Positions 30,628 through 40,951 of a DNA stretch of 64,000 nt are shown here, one piece after another (positions within the stretch are counted from its first letter, which is position 1; every line of letters begins with the position of its first letter). Under the pieces are notes generated by a model that was not told where the DNA came from, ran no database searches, and was given only the letters and a program-made list of their open reading frames with translations. The translations under genes and the position numbers were made by a program. The DNA comes from Tritrichomonas musculus (taxonomy: Eukaryota > Parabasalia > Tritrichomonadida > Tritrichomonadidae). The stretch spans positions 3,162,001 to 3,226,000 of the forward strand of contig JAPFFF010000001.1 of the NCBI GenBank assembly GCA_039105265.1, in the 5' to 3' direction.

Positions 30628-30964
30628 TATTCAACTAGCATAAATTATAATTTCGCTAGTTTCGGTGTTCTTGGTTCAAATACTTCATCCATATTCTAAC
30701 AAAATATTTTTTAGTAATCTGTTTGTCGGAATATACTTTTAATAATATATCTTATTTATTAAAATATATAGTAAATTATTCTATATTATTTTCTTAGTCA
30801 ATCTTTTATATCGGTCATTGCTTCAGCTTTATGTGATAATTTAACCATCAGTGTGTTTTATAAATTAATGAAAATAGCTTCATGACCCATGAATCATTCA
30901 TGAAGTTTTTTTTCAAAAATTGAATTTCTACTGAAAAAATTAACAGATTTTATGTTGTTATAAA
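30628..30964. other. intergenic stretch, nothing recognised
   Basis: AT-rich; holds a short broken palindrome near 30882-30903 (CATGACCCATGAATCATTCA) and no gene. Confidence 0.45.
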
Positions 30965-32230
30965 ATGACTTTTGATATTCAAAAGTTCGTTGAAGATTCT
31001 AATTCTACTTATATGGATCTCCTACAGTGTAATGAGGTTTCTAGAATTTTAACTGCTAATAAAGAATTCCAAGCTAAATTTTTATCAACTCAATTCTTGA
31101 TCCAATTATTTCAAATTCTGTCAAAAACAAATGATTTCGCTGTTCATCGTCATTTTATTTCGATTTCACAAGCATTAAACCCTATTTTAGCTTTACGCTT
31201 CACTGATAATCTCTTAATTACCGAAGCAGCATTTACTATCTTGGATAATAAGCAATGTCAGTCTTCATACGCGTTTGGTACTATTTCAAGATATCTTCTT
31301 TTTGCAGTTCATAATTACCCATCAGAAATGCAAGAAATATTTGATTTATCAACTAAAATTTATCCAATAATGCTCAAAAATATCGATAAGCTTTGTTTAT
31401 ATTTATTTGTTAGCGATATTATAACAGATAGATCTTTTAAATTAGACTACTTCTTATGGATTTGTTTTAAAAATTTAGTTGGAGAAGAAGAAGCAAAAAA
31501 GATGTCACCAGTTCCTTTATGTCAATATTTACGGGCAGATAATTTTTATTTGCCTCATAATTCTTTAACTGAAATTCATAAGACAAACATTTATAAGTTA
31601 TTAACATTATTTTTCCAACAAAATGAAGGTACAGAATCGGTTTTTGCTAATTACGTATCAAAATATATTTCTTCTCAAAAAAATATTTTCCCAATTATGT
31701 TTAACCTCGCCTCATCAATTTCTCCAACAAACGAAATTACGCAATCAGCATTTGATACTGTTGTTCACTCATTCGAAAATTCAGAATATGCAGCAAATTA
31801 TATAGTGAAGTATCATAAGCTTTTATCAAGAGATAATATAGAATATGCTGTTTATGTAATTTTAACAAATAAAAAAGTTGCAAATCAAACTTTGCATTGT
31901 TTACCTAAACTTGTCGAAAGCGTTGCTAAAGAAGGTGGATTAAAAGAAGTTGAAAAAATATTAGCGTTTGCTTGGAATACTAATGAAAACAATGATGATA
32001 AAAATGATATTAATAATTCTGAAATCTTAAAAAAGAATTTTATTATTAAATGTGCAATTAAGATTCAAAAGAAATTCATGGTTAAGTGGCCTGAAAAGTT
32101 TGAATCAGATGTAATTAATCCATGGATCAACGATAATGATGAAATCAATTATGATTTCAAGTTTGACCAATCATTAATCGATTCTGATTATATCGATTTT
32201 TTGAAGCATTTGTTTGAAGTTAAAGTATAA
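30965..32230 (+). CDS. hypothetical helical-repeat protein, weakly SAPS/PP6R-like
   Basis: 421 aa from an ATG at 30965. It is alpha-helical throughout, with ARM/HEAT-like spacing. The start (YMDLLQCNEVSRILTANKEF then QAKFLSTQFLIQLFQIL) loosely recalls the opening of SAPS-domain regulators of PP6, where a delta-acidic block precedes NkkLxxFLs. This is a weak pattern match, not a call. Asn/Asp-rich loop near residue 345. No membrane span or signal peptide. Confidence 0.55.
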   Translation: MTFDIQKFVEDSNSTYMDLLQCNEVSRILTANKEFQAKFLSTQFLIQLFQILSKTNDFAVHRHFISISQALNPILALRFTDNLLITEAAFTILDNKQCQSSYAFGTISRYLLFAVHNYPSEMQEIFDLSTKIYPIMLKNIDKLCLYLFVSDIITDRSFKLDYFLWICFKNLVGEEEAKKMSPVPLCQYLRADNFYLPHNSLTEIHKTNIYKLLTLFFQQNEGTESVFANYVSKYISSQKNIFPIMFNLASSISPTNEITQSAFDTVVHSFENSEYAANYIVKYHKLLSRDNIEYAVYVILTNKKVANQTLHCLPKLVESVAKEGGLKEVEKILAFAWNTNENNDDKNDINNSEILKKNFIIKCAIKIQKKFMVKWPEKFESDVINPWINDNDEINYDFKFDQSLIDSDYIDFLKHLFEVKV

Positions 32231-32339
32231 TTTAAGGTATTTCTTTTTTTTATCGTCCCTTACTTTTTGAATATCAGATCGTTATTTTCTTTCAAATTTC
32301 ATAAATTTTCTGAAATGCGTTTATTTTATTCAATTTGTA

Positions 32340-32648
32340 ATGTGGCGTTTTATTGAAGAAGGGCCATTACTCAAGTTCCCTTTACGCGAATCACCATTTA
32401 TGTCAGCTGATCCAATGTACAGAGATGTTGTTGTTGCCCCACCAATTCGATATCAAAGACCTGTCTTAATACCAAATACAGAAAACATTGTTCATTCGCA
32501 TTCCTCGTCTTCAAAACAATCAGCTCATTCATCAAGTACAGTTGAACTCGCCCAAGAAATCACTAGTATTCCATCTATTCCACCAAAGTCACAGCAAGGG
32601 CAAAATAGCCCGAATTCTTTTTCATATTCTGGGTCAAATGTTTTGTAA
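32340..32648 (+). CDS. short Pro/Ser-rich hypothetical protein
   Basis: 102 aa from an ATG at 32340, 110 bp after the previous stop. The first half is Pro/Arg-rich (MWRFIEEGPLLKFPLRESPF, VVVAPPIRYQRPVLIP); the second is low-complexity Ser/Gln/Pro (HSHSSSSKQSAHSSSTVEL). It looks intrinsically disordered. Codon use resembles neighbouring genes. No family recognised. Confidence 0.5.
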   Translation: MWRFIEEGPLLKFPLRESPFMSADPMYRDVVVAPPIRYQRPVLIPNTENIVHSHSSSSKQSAHSSSTVELAQEITSIPSIPPKSQQGQNSPNSFSYSGSNVL

Positions 32649-32969
32649 TTTGTTTTTTATCTTACATTTTAAAAAAATATATTAATTATTTTTTTTTTTT
32701 TTTTTAGATTATTCAGCTGTTATATCTTTCTTTTCATTTATTTTTATGTTGTTACTTAGGCTATGCGTATGATTGTGTTTAAGGATAATTGTAATTGTCA
32801 AAATAATAATTTATCGTTATAATTCGTATTTATTTTTTTTTTTTTTTTGTATAGAAAAAAATGTCGATAATCAAATAAAACTCATAAAAAGTTTTGATGT
32901 CATTAAAATTATCTCGAAAAAATTTCGACCAACTATAAAATAAAACAAAGGTATTCAATAAGCTAAACT
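32649..32969. other. intergenic region upstream of Rpt5
   Basis: AT-rich with two T runs (near 32690 and 32835). An initiator-like box lies at its right end; no gene seen. Confidence 0.5.
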
Positions 32970-32976
32970 TCATTAA
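32970..32976 (+). promoter_or_regulatory. initiator-like TCATTAA box
   Basis: TCATTAA ends 6 bases before the Rpt5 ATG, as expected of a trichomonad Inr. Confidence 0.45.
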
Positions 32977-32982
32977 ATATTA

Positions 32983-34248
32983 ATGACTGAAGAAGAACTC
33001 TCTGAAAAGCAAGAAGTAGATCGTATGGTTAACGCATTAGCAAATAAATCTGTCTCATCCATTAAACATGAAATTGAAACTTTAAAAACTCAAATTATTT
33101 ATTATCAAACAAATATTCGCCGCACTAAAGAAGCTATTGAAAGAGACCAAAAAGAAATTAATGAAAAAAAAAACAACATCGTTAAACACAAAATTACCCC
33201 ATACATTGTTTCGAGTGTTGTTGAAACATTAAAACTTGATGATGAAGATGCTACAGAAGCATACAAAGGGGCACAAGAACAAATGTCTGTTGTTGTTAAA
33301 ACCACTCGTCGCGATACAGTTTTCCTTCCTCTTCCAGGATTAGTTCCTGTTAAGGATTTACGCCCAGCAGACATTATTGCATGCAATAGAGATACATATA
33401 CAATATATGAAAAACTTCCACCAAGTTATGATGCTCGAGTTCAATCTATGGAAGTTGCTGATAAACCAACTGAAACGTACGAAGATTTAGGTGGTCTTGA
33501 TAAACAAATTCAAGAATTAAAAGAAGCTGTTGTTTTACCAATTATGAATCCAGAAAGATTAACTAAAATTGGAATTAAAGCTCCGAAAGGAGTTTTATTA
33601 TATGGCCCACCAGGAACAGGAAAAACTATGTTGGCGAGAGCATGTGCAGCCACAACAAAATCCAACTTTTTCAGACTTTCAGGACCAATGCTCGTCCAAA
33701 AATATATTGGTGAAGGTGCAAGAATTGTTCGTGAAGTTTTCGAATTAGCTCGAGAAAAAGCACCTTCAATCATTTTCATTGATGAAATCGATGCTGTTGG
33801 TGGAAAGCGTAACGATCAAGATGATCGTAATGGTGAACGTGAAGTTTCTCGAACTATGCTTGAACTCCTTAACCAACTCGATGGTTTTTCAGAATTAAAC
33901 AATGTTAAATGTATATGCGCTACAAACAGACCGGATACACTTGATCCTGCCCTTATGCGTGCCGGACGTCTTGATAGAAAAATTGAATTGCCATTACCAG
34001 ATGAAGAAGCTCGTGTATCTATTCTTAAGATTCATTCAAAGAAGATGTCAGTAGATGACAATGTAAACTTCCGAGAAGTTGCAAGATCTACGGAAGATTT
34101 TAACGGTGCTATGCTTAAAGCAGTTTGCGTTGAAGCAGGTATGTCCGCTCTTAGGAAAAATGAGCAAACAATTCATCATGATGACTTTATCGAAGGAATT
34201 GCACAAGTTCAAGCCAAGAAAACAAAGATATTAAACTACTTCTCTTAA
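32983..34248 (+). CDS. RPT5: 26S proteasome AAA ATPase subunit Rpt5 (S6A/PSMC3)
   Basis: 421 aa. An N-terminal coiled coil (residues ~5-70) and an OB-fold (~95-150) precede the AAA+ domain. Walker A is GPPGTGKT at 208-215 and Walker B IIFIDEID at 263-270, followed by the SRH block TNRPDTLDPALMRAGRLDRK. The pore motif region KYIGEGAR is intact. It functions in the heterohexameric Rpt ring of the 19S base, unfolding ubiquitinated substrates. The C-terminus is NYFS; the last three residues, YFS, are a conservative Phe variant of the HbYX gate-opening tail. Subunit choice rests on the overall sequence pattern and the LxYx-like tail. Confidence 0.93.
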   Translation: MTEEELSEKQEVDRMVNALANKSVSSIKHEIETLKTQIIYYQTNIRRTKEAIERDQKEINEKKNNIVKHKITPYIVSSVVETLKLDDEDATEAYKGAQEQMSVVVKTTRRDTVFLPLPGLVPVKDLRPADIIACNRDTYTIYEKLPPSYDARVQSMEVADKPTETYEDLGGLDKQIQELKEAVVLPIMNPERLTKIGIKAPKGVLLYGPPGTGKTMLARACAATTKSNFFRLSGPMLVQKYIGEGARIVREVFELAREKAPSIIFIDEIDAVGGKRNDQDDRNGEREVSRTMLELLNQLDGFSELNNVKCICATNRPDTLDPALMRAGRLDRKIELPLPDEEARVSILKIHSKKMSVDDNVNFREVARSTEDFNGAMLKAVCVEAGMSALRKNEQTIHHDDFIEGIAQVQAKKTKILNYFS

Positions 34249-34487
34249 ATTATTATTATGAAATTGTAATGACTCAATAAAAATAATTATCTATAACTCC
34301 TGTACATATTAACTTGTCGAATTTTAAATATATAATTCAGCATAGAAAATAACTTACAATAGCAGTTGTTTAGGATTTCATTGACCCTTCATGGTTTAAT
34401 TCCTAAATGATTATTAAATTTTTAATTTTTTTCTTTTTAATAAAAAAAAAAAATATTTCATTTTATCTCCTAAAAAAATATTTATTC

Positions 34488-36614
34488 TTAAACAGCTGTA
34501 TTTGGAATTGAGTTCTCAATGATTTCTAGCATTTGACTAATTTCATGCTTTGATTCGAAATCCTGAAGAAGTGAATCATTATTTGGAGAGGGAACAGAAA
34601 ACAAATCCATTTTAATATTTTTTTCTATATCTGTCATCGGGTAGCAGCATTCGCTTGAATCCAAGCTCGACATTAATGATGAAAATGTTACTGATGAAAC
34701 AGGTTCCTTTGGTTCTTCAATTTGCTGAAATTCCTGGTATTCATGATCAATTAATTTTTGCCACTGTTCATGGCACTCTTGCTTTTCAGGCGAGAGTGGT
34801 GCCTTGAACAGAGCTCTAATCTCATTTGTAGCCTCTTCACTGATTACTTTTGCATTCTTCATTTTTGAAATGAACTCTTCAGGGAATTGGACATATATAA
34901 TCATGGTTCTTTCTTTTAAGGCATGTACAAGAATATCAAAAGCAGAATAATCAGTAACTTCTATTTTGTCAAATAATACTTGCCTTAGCATTGTATTATT
35001 TGCAATACAATCAGCAAGTTTAAGAATGCAATGGTCATCAAGGGTATTTCCACTTAAGTCAACACGACGAATAGTGTTGGACTTTTTGACCCAAGATATA
35101 ATTTTGGAAATACTTATCTTTGAGGCTTCAGGAATATTATGAACATCTAAAATAACTAATGATCGGTGTCCTTCAATTAATCTCTGTAAATGATATGCAA
35201 TATTTCTTTTTAGTTTGCAACATGCGATACTTAAAAATTTCAAATTTGTACATTTAAGAAGAAATTGGCAAAACTTTTGAGTTAATTTGTTACAATTCCA
35301 ATAGAGGCAATGAAGACCTGGGCCACCATTTTCGAGCTTTTTGAAAAAATTGTCAAAACTTGTATTTTTATCTATGAAATTTGCTTCAGCAACAGAAAGG
35401 GTAATTTGTGCTTTTGATAAGCAAACTTGGTGAAAGATAGTAGCAAAATTGTTTTCACTCCAAACAACATCATTTAAATATAAATATAATAAGCTTTGGG
35501 GAAAGGCAACTTTTGCTGAAAATGGTTTCAAGCACGAGTTTTTAGATAAATCGAGTGTTTGAATATGTGTGACGCTTGCAGATAATAGTGTGATAAATGC
35601 ATCAATATTAATTCTGCACCCGCGCAAAGATAAATCTGTTAAATTAGCAAACAAATCAAGCGAAGTAAAATCAACATTCAGCCAAAGAGATGTTAAATGT
35701 AATCCAGTCAAATTTTGGCACTTTTTACTTAATACGGATAATTCTGTTTCACACTGTGTAACATCACACTTGGTAAAGGATAAAGAAGCCTGGTGTTGTT
35801 CAAGGAATTTTTCTAGATGACGATAAATACTGGTAGTAATTACACATTCAACAAATATTAACGATTCGACATAAAGCTGCCGAAATTTCCGAATTGCGGC
35901 TAAAAAATGAAGGAATGTTTCATTGAGGGGTTCATGAAAAACAAGTGTTTTAAATGTATTATTTCTCTGTAATAAGGATTGAAGAATTCCGTAATAATTT
36001 GATTGTTGTCTTGTAGAAACTATGATTGTTGAAATATGGGGTTGGATAGCAGATGATTCAAGAAAAACTGGAACATTTAACCCAAGATCTTCAATTATCC
36101 CAAGGTCAATTGTTTTGGGTCTCATTTTTAAAAAACGATCAAGGCTCTGCGATAAAAATTGTGTCGGATAAATTTGTTGCCAAGCAAGAAATGCTCTGTA
36201 TCTTTGCTCAAGGCAATAGTATAAATCGTGGTTTGATTTTAAGTTTAAGCCAGGGGTTGATATTTGCGGGTAACACTCTGGAAGAAGAATTGTTGTTACA
36301 ACGTCGTATATATCTGTTATAATTTTGTTTAAATCCTGCGATATAAAAGTATAAGGGTTTTCTGATTTATAAGTTAAACGAAATGTAACTTCATCAATTG
36401 TATCGATTCGAACAAGATCCCGATGTGGATGACATGCGAGCGATTCAATTGAGTCTAAGTGATTAGAAAAGATATGAATATTAAATTCAGTAATTACTAA
36501 ATATACTGATCTATGCTGCCCCCCTTGTGTAATTTGTCGAACATCTTTTGAATATATAATTTTTTCTGATGATGGTATCATAAAATTTATTAAATTAGAC
36601 GTAGATTTCTTCAT
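34488..36614 (-). CDS. leucine-rich repeat protein, CARMIL-like
   Basis: 708 aa from the ATG at 36614; a slightly longer frame begins with TTG and is not preferred. An N-terminal PH-like domain (residues ~15-115, IIYSKDVRQITQ, SVYLVITEFNIHIFS, FRLTYKSENPYTFISQDL) is followed by ~16 LRRs of the RI/CARMIL type (LTDLSLRGCRINIDAFITLL, HIQTLDLSKNSCLKPF, NTIRRVDLSGNTLDDHCILK). The C-terminal ~100 residues are acidic and Ser-rich. CARMIL proteins bind capping protein and regulate actin at the membrane; the architecture fits, but the capping-protein-interacting tail is not evident. Confidence 0.8.
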   Translation of the reverse strand: MKKSTSNLINFMIPSSEKIIYSKDVRQITQGGQHRSVYLVITEFNIHIFSNHLDSIESLACHPHRDLVRIDTIDEVTFRLTYKSENPYTFISQDLNKIITDIYDVVTTILLPECYPQISTPGLNLKSNHDLYYCLEQRYRAFLAWQQIYPTQFLSQSLDRFLKMRPKTIDLGIIEDLGLNVPVFLESSAIQPHISTIIVSTRQQSNYYGILQSLLQRNNTFKTLVFHEPLNETFLHFLAAIRKFRQLYVESLIFVECVITTSIYRHLEKFLEQHQASLSFTKCDVTQCETELSVLSKKCQNLTGLHLTSLWLNVDFTSLDLFANLTDLSLRGCRINIDAFITLLSASVTHIQTLDLSKNSCLKPFSAKVAFPQSLLYLYLNDVVWSENNFATIFHQVCLSKAQITLSVAEANFIDKNTSFDNFFKKLENGGPGLHCLYWNCNKLTQKFCQFLLKCTNLKFLSIACCKLKRNIAYHLQRLIEGHRSLVILDVHNIPEASKISISKIISWVKKSNTIRRVDLSGNTLDDHCILKLADCIANNTMLRQVLFDKIEVTDYSAFDILVHALKERTMIIYVQFPEEFISKMKNAKVISEEATNEIRALFKAPLSPEKQECHEQWQKLIDHEYQEFQQIEEPKEPVSSVTFSSLMSSLDSSECCYPMTDIEKNIKMDLFSVPSPNNDSLLQDFESKHEISQMLEIIENSIPNTAV

Positions 36615-37491
36615 CAAAATTTTTGGTTTCAATTAAAATTTTGGATTTGTGTTGAAAGGGCAATGATTTTGATCATTGTTTTTTTTTGAATTTAAGGGAA
36701 TAGTTTTGAATATTTATTTGTTCTTGCGGATTTCAAATATATCTTGGTATTTTGAAAAATAATTTGAAATTTTTAGTTTAAAATAGAATTAAGCATTAAT
36801 ATAAAATATAATTATTTCAATTAAATTAAAAAAAATTGTTTTTACAATACAAAAATGCATTCATGAATAATAATAACGAAAAGTTCTAATAACTTTTTAA
36901 ATGAATGATAAACATTTAAATAATTGGTACAAAAGTTAAATATAGCATGCTTTCTAAAATAAAATAGAGCGATTTGTTAAAATTGTTACTTAATTAATAT
37001 ATGATTTGTCAATTCAAAATAAAAAAATTAGGAAAAGCTCTCTATTTGTTTGTAGGGAATCATAAATTATTCGAAAATAAATAATTTCTATATGGATATA
37101 TTAAATGCACGAAGATTTAATATATCGGAATCATTTGTTTAAACATTTCTGAAGGACGTTACAAACCATTCAATTTATTTTATTTTTTGACGTTAGGCAT
37201 TCAAATATTCAATGTTGTAAACTTCGTTATTTTATGATATGATCTTCTCAAAACTATTCCTTATTTTTTTGAGAGAACTCATTGAATTATAGCATTGAAT
37301 TGAGAAACTACCTCCTTAAGGAAGTAAATCTTTGTTTTAATTTTTAAAAAACAGAACAAAGGTGTAAAGACTTTTTTCGTTTTTAAATTGTACATTTAGG
37401 GTGCGTTGTTTTTACCAAAAATCTACCAAAAAACCAAATATATTTACAAAAAGTACCGAATTTTGGACATTTACCAAAAATTTTAAAAATA
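36615..37491. other. intergenic stretch upstream of the MULE-like element
   Basis: AT-rich with no gene. Near 37395-37480 the word ACCAAAAA recurs several times close to the element's left end; similar words appear just right of the element, so it may sit inside an older repeat. Confidence 0.4.
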
Positions 37492-37500
37492 CAAAAAATT

Positions 37501-38612
37501 GGGCAATCGTTTTTGTTCCCAGACAAACCTAGTCAAATTTGTTCCCAAGGTCAATTATTGATTTTTAAAAAAAAAAAAAGAGGATCAACTTTTTTTTAAC
37601 ACAAAAACTCATAGTATAATTGGTTTGGAATTTTCATAAGTACATATAATATTTAATATAATATATAATAGTTTTTCTATCTAAAATATCTCTATAATTT
37701 ATTTATATTATTGAGATAAAAATGTTTAATTCCAAATTAATCGAATTTGAATGCCTATTCAAATATTTTTTTCTCTCAATTTTTTCTTTTCAAATTTCAG
37801 TATTATAGTTTTACAAATTTTTCTTGATGGGATATTGATATTTTATAAATATTCTTGCATATTTAATCATGTATATAGATTTAAAAAATAATTACTCATA
37901 CGGTATTTTAAATCAATTTATATATTTGCTTGGGAGAATGTATAATACTAATGATCGAGTGTAACTTATCATGACTCTAATAAAAAATTGGTAGTTGGGA
38001 TTTGAGATTTAGTCAAATAAATAGATTTATTATACGCATATATATCTTATATATTGTTTTCGAATGATTTGGTGTGTTGAATTTAGGGCAATGTTTGATT
38101 TAATAGCATCAGTAATTATTTCAAAAAACTGATTATATCTCAGCCATTTTGTAAAAATATTGAATCTCGCATGGTTTATTCTAATTATAAGCGGATACTT
38201 TTAAATCATCATTTGATCTATCTTGAATTATTTGAAATTGAGAATCTCCAATTTTCATCGATTGCCATTAATCAAATCATAAAAGTAATATTTATATATA
38301 ATTGTTTTTATATTATTTATAAATAAAATAAAATATTGAATTTATTAATTACATAACGCAAAAAAAAGGAAAACAATGAGAAAAAATTGCCCATTCAATT
38401 AGTTGACCCTCCTCTATTTTTCAATAATTTTCCCAGTGTCTCTACTGCCCCAAGCGGGCGTCGAGCGAAGCCGTGACCCCGCGGTCGGGGCAAAGACACT
38501 GGGAAAAATTTGGACCTTAAAATCTTATCTATATTTTTTTTTATAAGCTCAATTTAATTGACCAGTGGGAACAAATTTGACTGGGTTTGTCTGGGAACAA
38601 AAACGATTGCCC
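37501..38612. mobile_element. Mutator-like non-autonomous element (47-bp TIRs, 9-bp TSD)
   Basis: Terminal inverted repeats lie at 37501-37547 and 38566-38612, with one mismatch in 47 bp. They start GGGCAATCGTTTTTGTTCCC. Direct 9-bp flanks CAAAAAATT lie at 37492-37500 and 38613-38621. Long TIRs plus a 9-bp target duplication are the hallmark of the Mutator superfamily. The 1112-bp interior has no frame but contains a GC-rich nested hairpin near its right end. A dead MULE transposase lies ~0.9 kb to the right. The near-perfect TIRs and TSD indicate recent insertion. Confidence 0.8.
38428..38508. other. GC-rich nested hairpin, candidate structured RNA/DNA element
   Basis: Nested stems: CCCAGTGTCT (38432-38441) with AGACACTGGG (38494-38503), extended by T/A pairs; GCCCC (38447-38451) with GGGGC (38487-38491); GCGGG (38454-38458) with CCCGC (38478-38482). 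The apical region carries GAGCGAAGCCGTG. Such GC content is unique in this AT-rich neighbourhood. It does not match the self-cleaving ribozyme cores I know (hammerhead, HDV-like, twister) in order and spacing. It may be a transposition or packaging structure of the element, or an RNA. Confidence 0.5.
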
Positions 38613-38621
38613 CAAAAAATT

Positions 38622-39051
38622 TCCCAAAAATCAAATGTTTTTGAAAAAGTTGTATCGACTAATAAAGCAAACAAAAAGTTTATCTTATTATTTTTATAAA
38701 TAAAACAAAGATTTATTTATAAAAAGCATTTTAATAAAACTTCAAATGAAATGTCTTATGATAAAGATATTTACATTATTGTAATATACATAATCTGAAT
38801 AATTAAATATATTACGTTTTTCTGGTATTCGCTATACACAGCTATCCATGCAATATTTATTTGTTATATAATAGATATTTCATTGTAATAATAAAAGTAT
38901 TCTTTCATAAAGCTAAATATTTATATTTTTAATTGATCTCAGAAATTTTTGTGTGAAAGAAAAAATTTGAATGTATAAAATGAATATGAACATAAAACCA
39001 TTGAAATCTAATATAAAAAAATAAAATAAAAAAAATACATTTTTTCGTTTA
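38622..39051. other. intergenic AT-rich stretch
   Basis: Nothing recognised between the MULE-like element and a weak gene relic. Confidence 0.45.
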
Positions 39052-39274
39052 ATGGATCCTTTTGTTTCTCTTAAAAGAAGAGTTTTCTCAACTTTAAATT
39101 GATACCAGTTTGTGTAAGAATTGTATGCTCAGGAACAAGAATTTGATTGTGAAATTAGCAAAACTATTGATCAAATTACTAATATTACAAATCTATTGCA
39201 AAAAACTGCAGCAAAACACAACTATGAATTGAGAATGTTTCGTTCAAACAGGAAAAAAAAAAAGATGAAAAGTT
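39052..39274 (+). pseudogene. short relic of an unrecognised coding sequence
   Basis: One frame reads MDPFVSLKRRVFSTLN, then two stops within 20 bases, then LYAQEQEFDCEISKTIDQ with a helical Gln/Lys-rich continuation to TAA. Either a small intron or decay could explain the interruption. No family recognised. Confidence 0.25.
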
Positions 39275-39389
39275 AAAAAAAAAATTGATAGAAATCAATA
39301 ATAAAATTATTAAAGCTACTATAAAAAATCCATATTACATCCTCAAATATTGATTTTACGAAAATAAATTATCAGATATTTTTCTAATA

Positions 39390-39473
39390 ATGATTGACAC
39401 TTTTGATCAACAACGATTGACACTTTAGATCAACAATGATTGACACTTTTAATCAACAATGATTGACACTTAA
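39390..39473. repeat. 23-bp tandem repeat, about 3.6 copies
   Basis: The unit ATGATTGACACTTTTGATCAACA is repeated at 39390, 39413, 39436 and partially at 39459 with single-base changes. It lies just 3' of the MULE transposase relic (minus strand) and may be its subterminal region. Confidence 0.75.
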
Positions 39474-39504
39474 AAAAACAAAAATTTGAAACTGAATATA
39501 ATTT

Positions 39505-40900
39505 TTATTTTTTAATATCAGAAGATTTACTTTTATTATTATAAAACCATGTTCTAATTTGGTTTTTATCAATATTTGGTTCGATATGTTGTAAATCATT
39601 GAAAGTGCTTTCGAGAACTTGCTTTCGTTCAATCGATCTTGGTGGAGCTTGGTTAAATATCTCGGAATTATTAATCAAGATTTGTTCTCCATTATTTGTC
39701 AATTTTCGTGTATTTACTTTTTCTAATACCATTGATTCGTCATTAATAATAATATTAATTGAATTGTTTAAATGGTGGGAAGTTTCTGAAAGACTATTGG
39801 CTATTTTATTTAATTCAGCATCAGAAGTGTCAATATCATCAGATTTTTTAAAAAATTCTGATTCAGAAATATCAAAGAAATTATCTTCTTGAATATTTTC
39901 TGAGTAATTGTATTTTCGAAGTCTTGACAAAAAGTTATTGTATTTTTCATCGAATAAAACTTCATCAATTCTTAGAGTTTCGGGAGGTGTATATTTTCTA
40001 TTTTCGTATCTATAATAATATTCTTTTTCTATTTCAATTAATGTTGCCTCAAACTTTTGAAGACTTGGTTGTGGACCAATGCGTTTTACCAAAATGTTAT
40101 TATGGCTATCGGCCACGTTATTCGTGATGGTCTCCTTTCGTGGCTTTGTGTATCGCTCCTGTCATTGAACGAGTATTTGTTTAGGTAGTTATCTTCGAAA
40201 TATTTTGCGAATTTTTTCGTTACATCGTATTTATATAAATCTTGAATTACATTTACTACTTTTTGCTCTGATATGAAAGGTAATAGATTAGCAATTGAAT
40301 TGAGATCACTGAGAATTTGAGATTTTTGATTTTTCTGGAAGTAACGTCTCATCGATTGACAAAAATGAAAGTAACATAATTGTAGATAATGATCTTCATC
40401 CATCAATCATTTTTTCACGGCTTTATATTCGCCTTTTTTGAAATCTGTTACAAATGTGGCTCCTGCGTAAAAAGATGCTTTTGTTTCTTTTTTAAAACAT
40501 TATGAAAGCTTTTTCATATGTGCTTTGTCTCTAGAGGAAGAGGAAGATTCATGTTATTTGTTTGTCCAAGAATAACAAGAACTTGCGCAAAATCCTTTGG
40601 TGCGATGTTAAATGTTCCATCGATGAAAATAAATCTATATAATAAAGGATAATTCCTAAAGGATTATTTAGTTTAATCTTCTAAGTTCATTTTATGAATA
40701 TGTTCTAAACATAAATACAAAATTTGGTGTTTATAATAGAAATATGTATTATAGAGTTTTGATAAAACTCTCGTCTTTCCCATCAGCCTGATTAATTTGT
40801 AAAAATGCCATTTAATCTTTTTTGAAGTTAAATCGCCATTGAGAATTTTCAAAAAGATTTGGTATTTTTTTCGCTCCAAAAACAATATTTAGGATTTAGA
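39505..40900 (-). pseudogene. decayed MULE (Mutator-like) transposase
   Basis: Read on the minus strand through several frames and stops. Blocks in order: an N-terminal Lys-rich part (40673-40885); FIDGTFNIAPKDFAQVLVIL; GATFVTDFKKGEYKAVKK; LCYFHFCQSMRRYFQK (the C-x-x-H-type motif of MULE transposases); a helical segment; then RIGPQPSLQKFEATLIEIEK. The catalytic Asp blocks (IDGTF, TDF) are recognisable. At least one TGA, two TAA and two frameshifts make it inactive. The tail at 39505-39620 has a homeodomain-like NQIRTWFYNNKSK. It belongs to the family best known in Trichomonas as MULE elements. Confidence 0.78.
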
Positions 40901-40951
40901 ATTTTTCCTTATGTGTTTGTAATAAAGTACTTTGTTGAAAAACTAAATGAT

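Noticed and set aside
38428-38508. Self-cleaving ribozyme (hammerhead, HDV-like or twister)
   Set aside because: The AAGC/GCCCC words recall twister loops, but the order of stems, the missing UAA site and the simple nesting do not fit any of these cores.
39390-39473. CRISPR-like array of 23-bp repeats
   Set aside because: The copies are contiguous without unique spacers.
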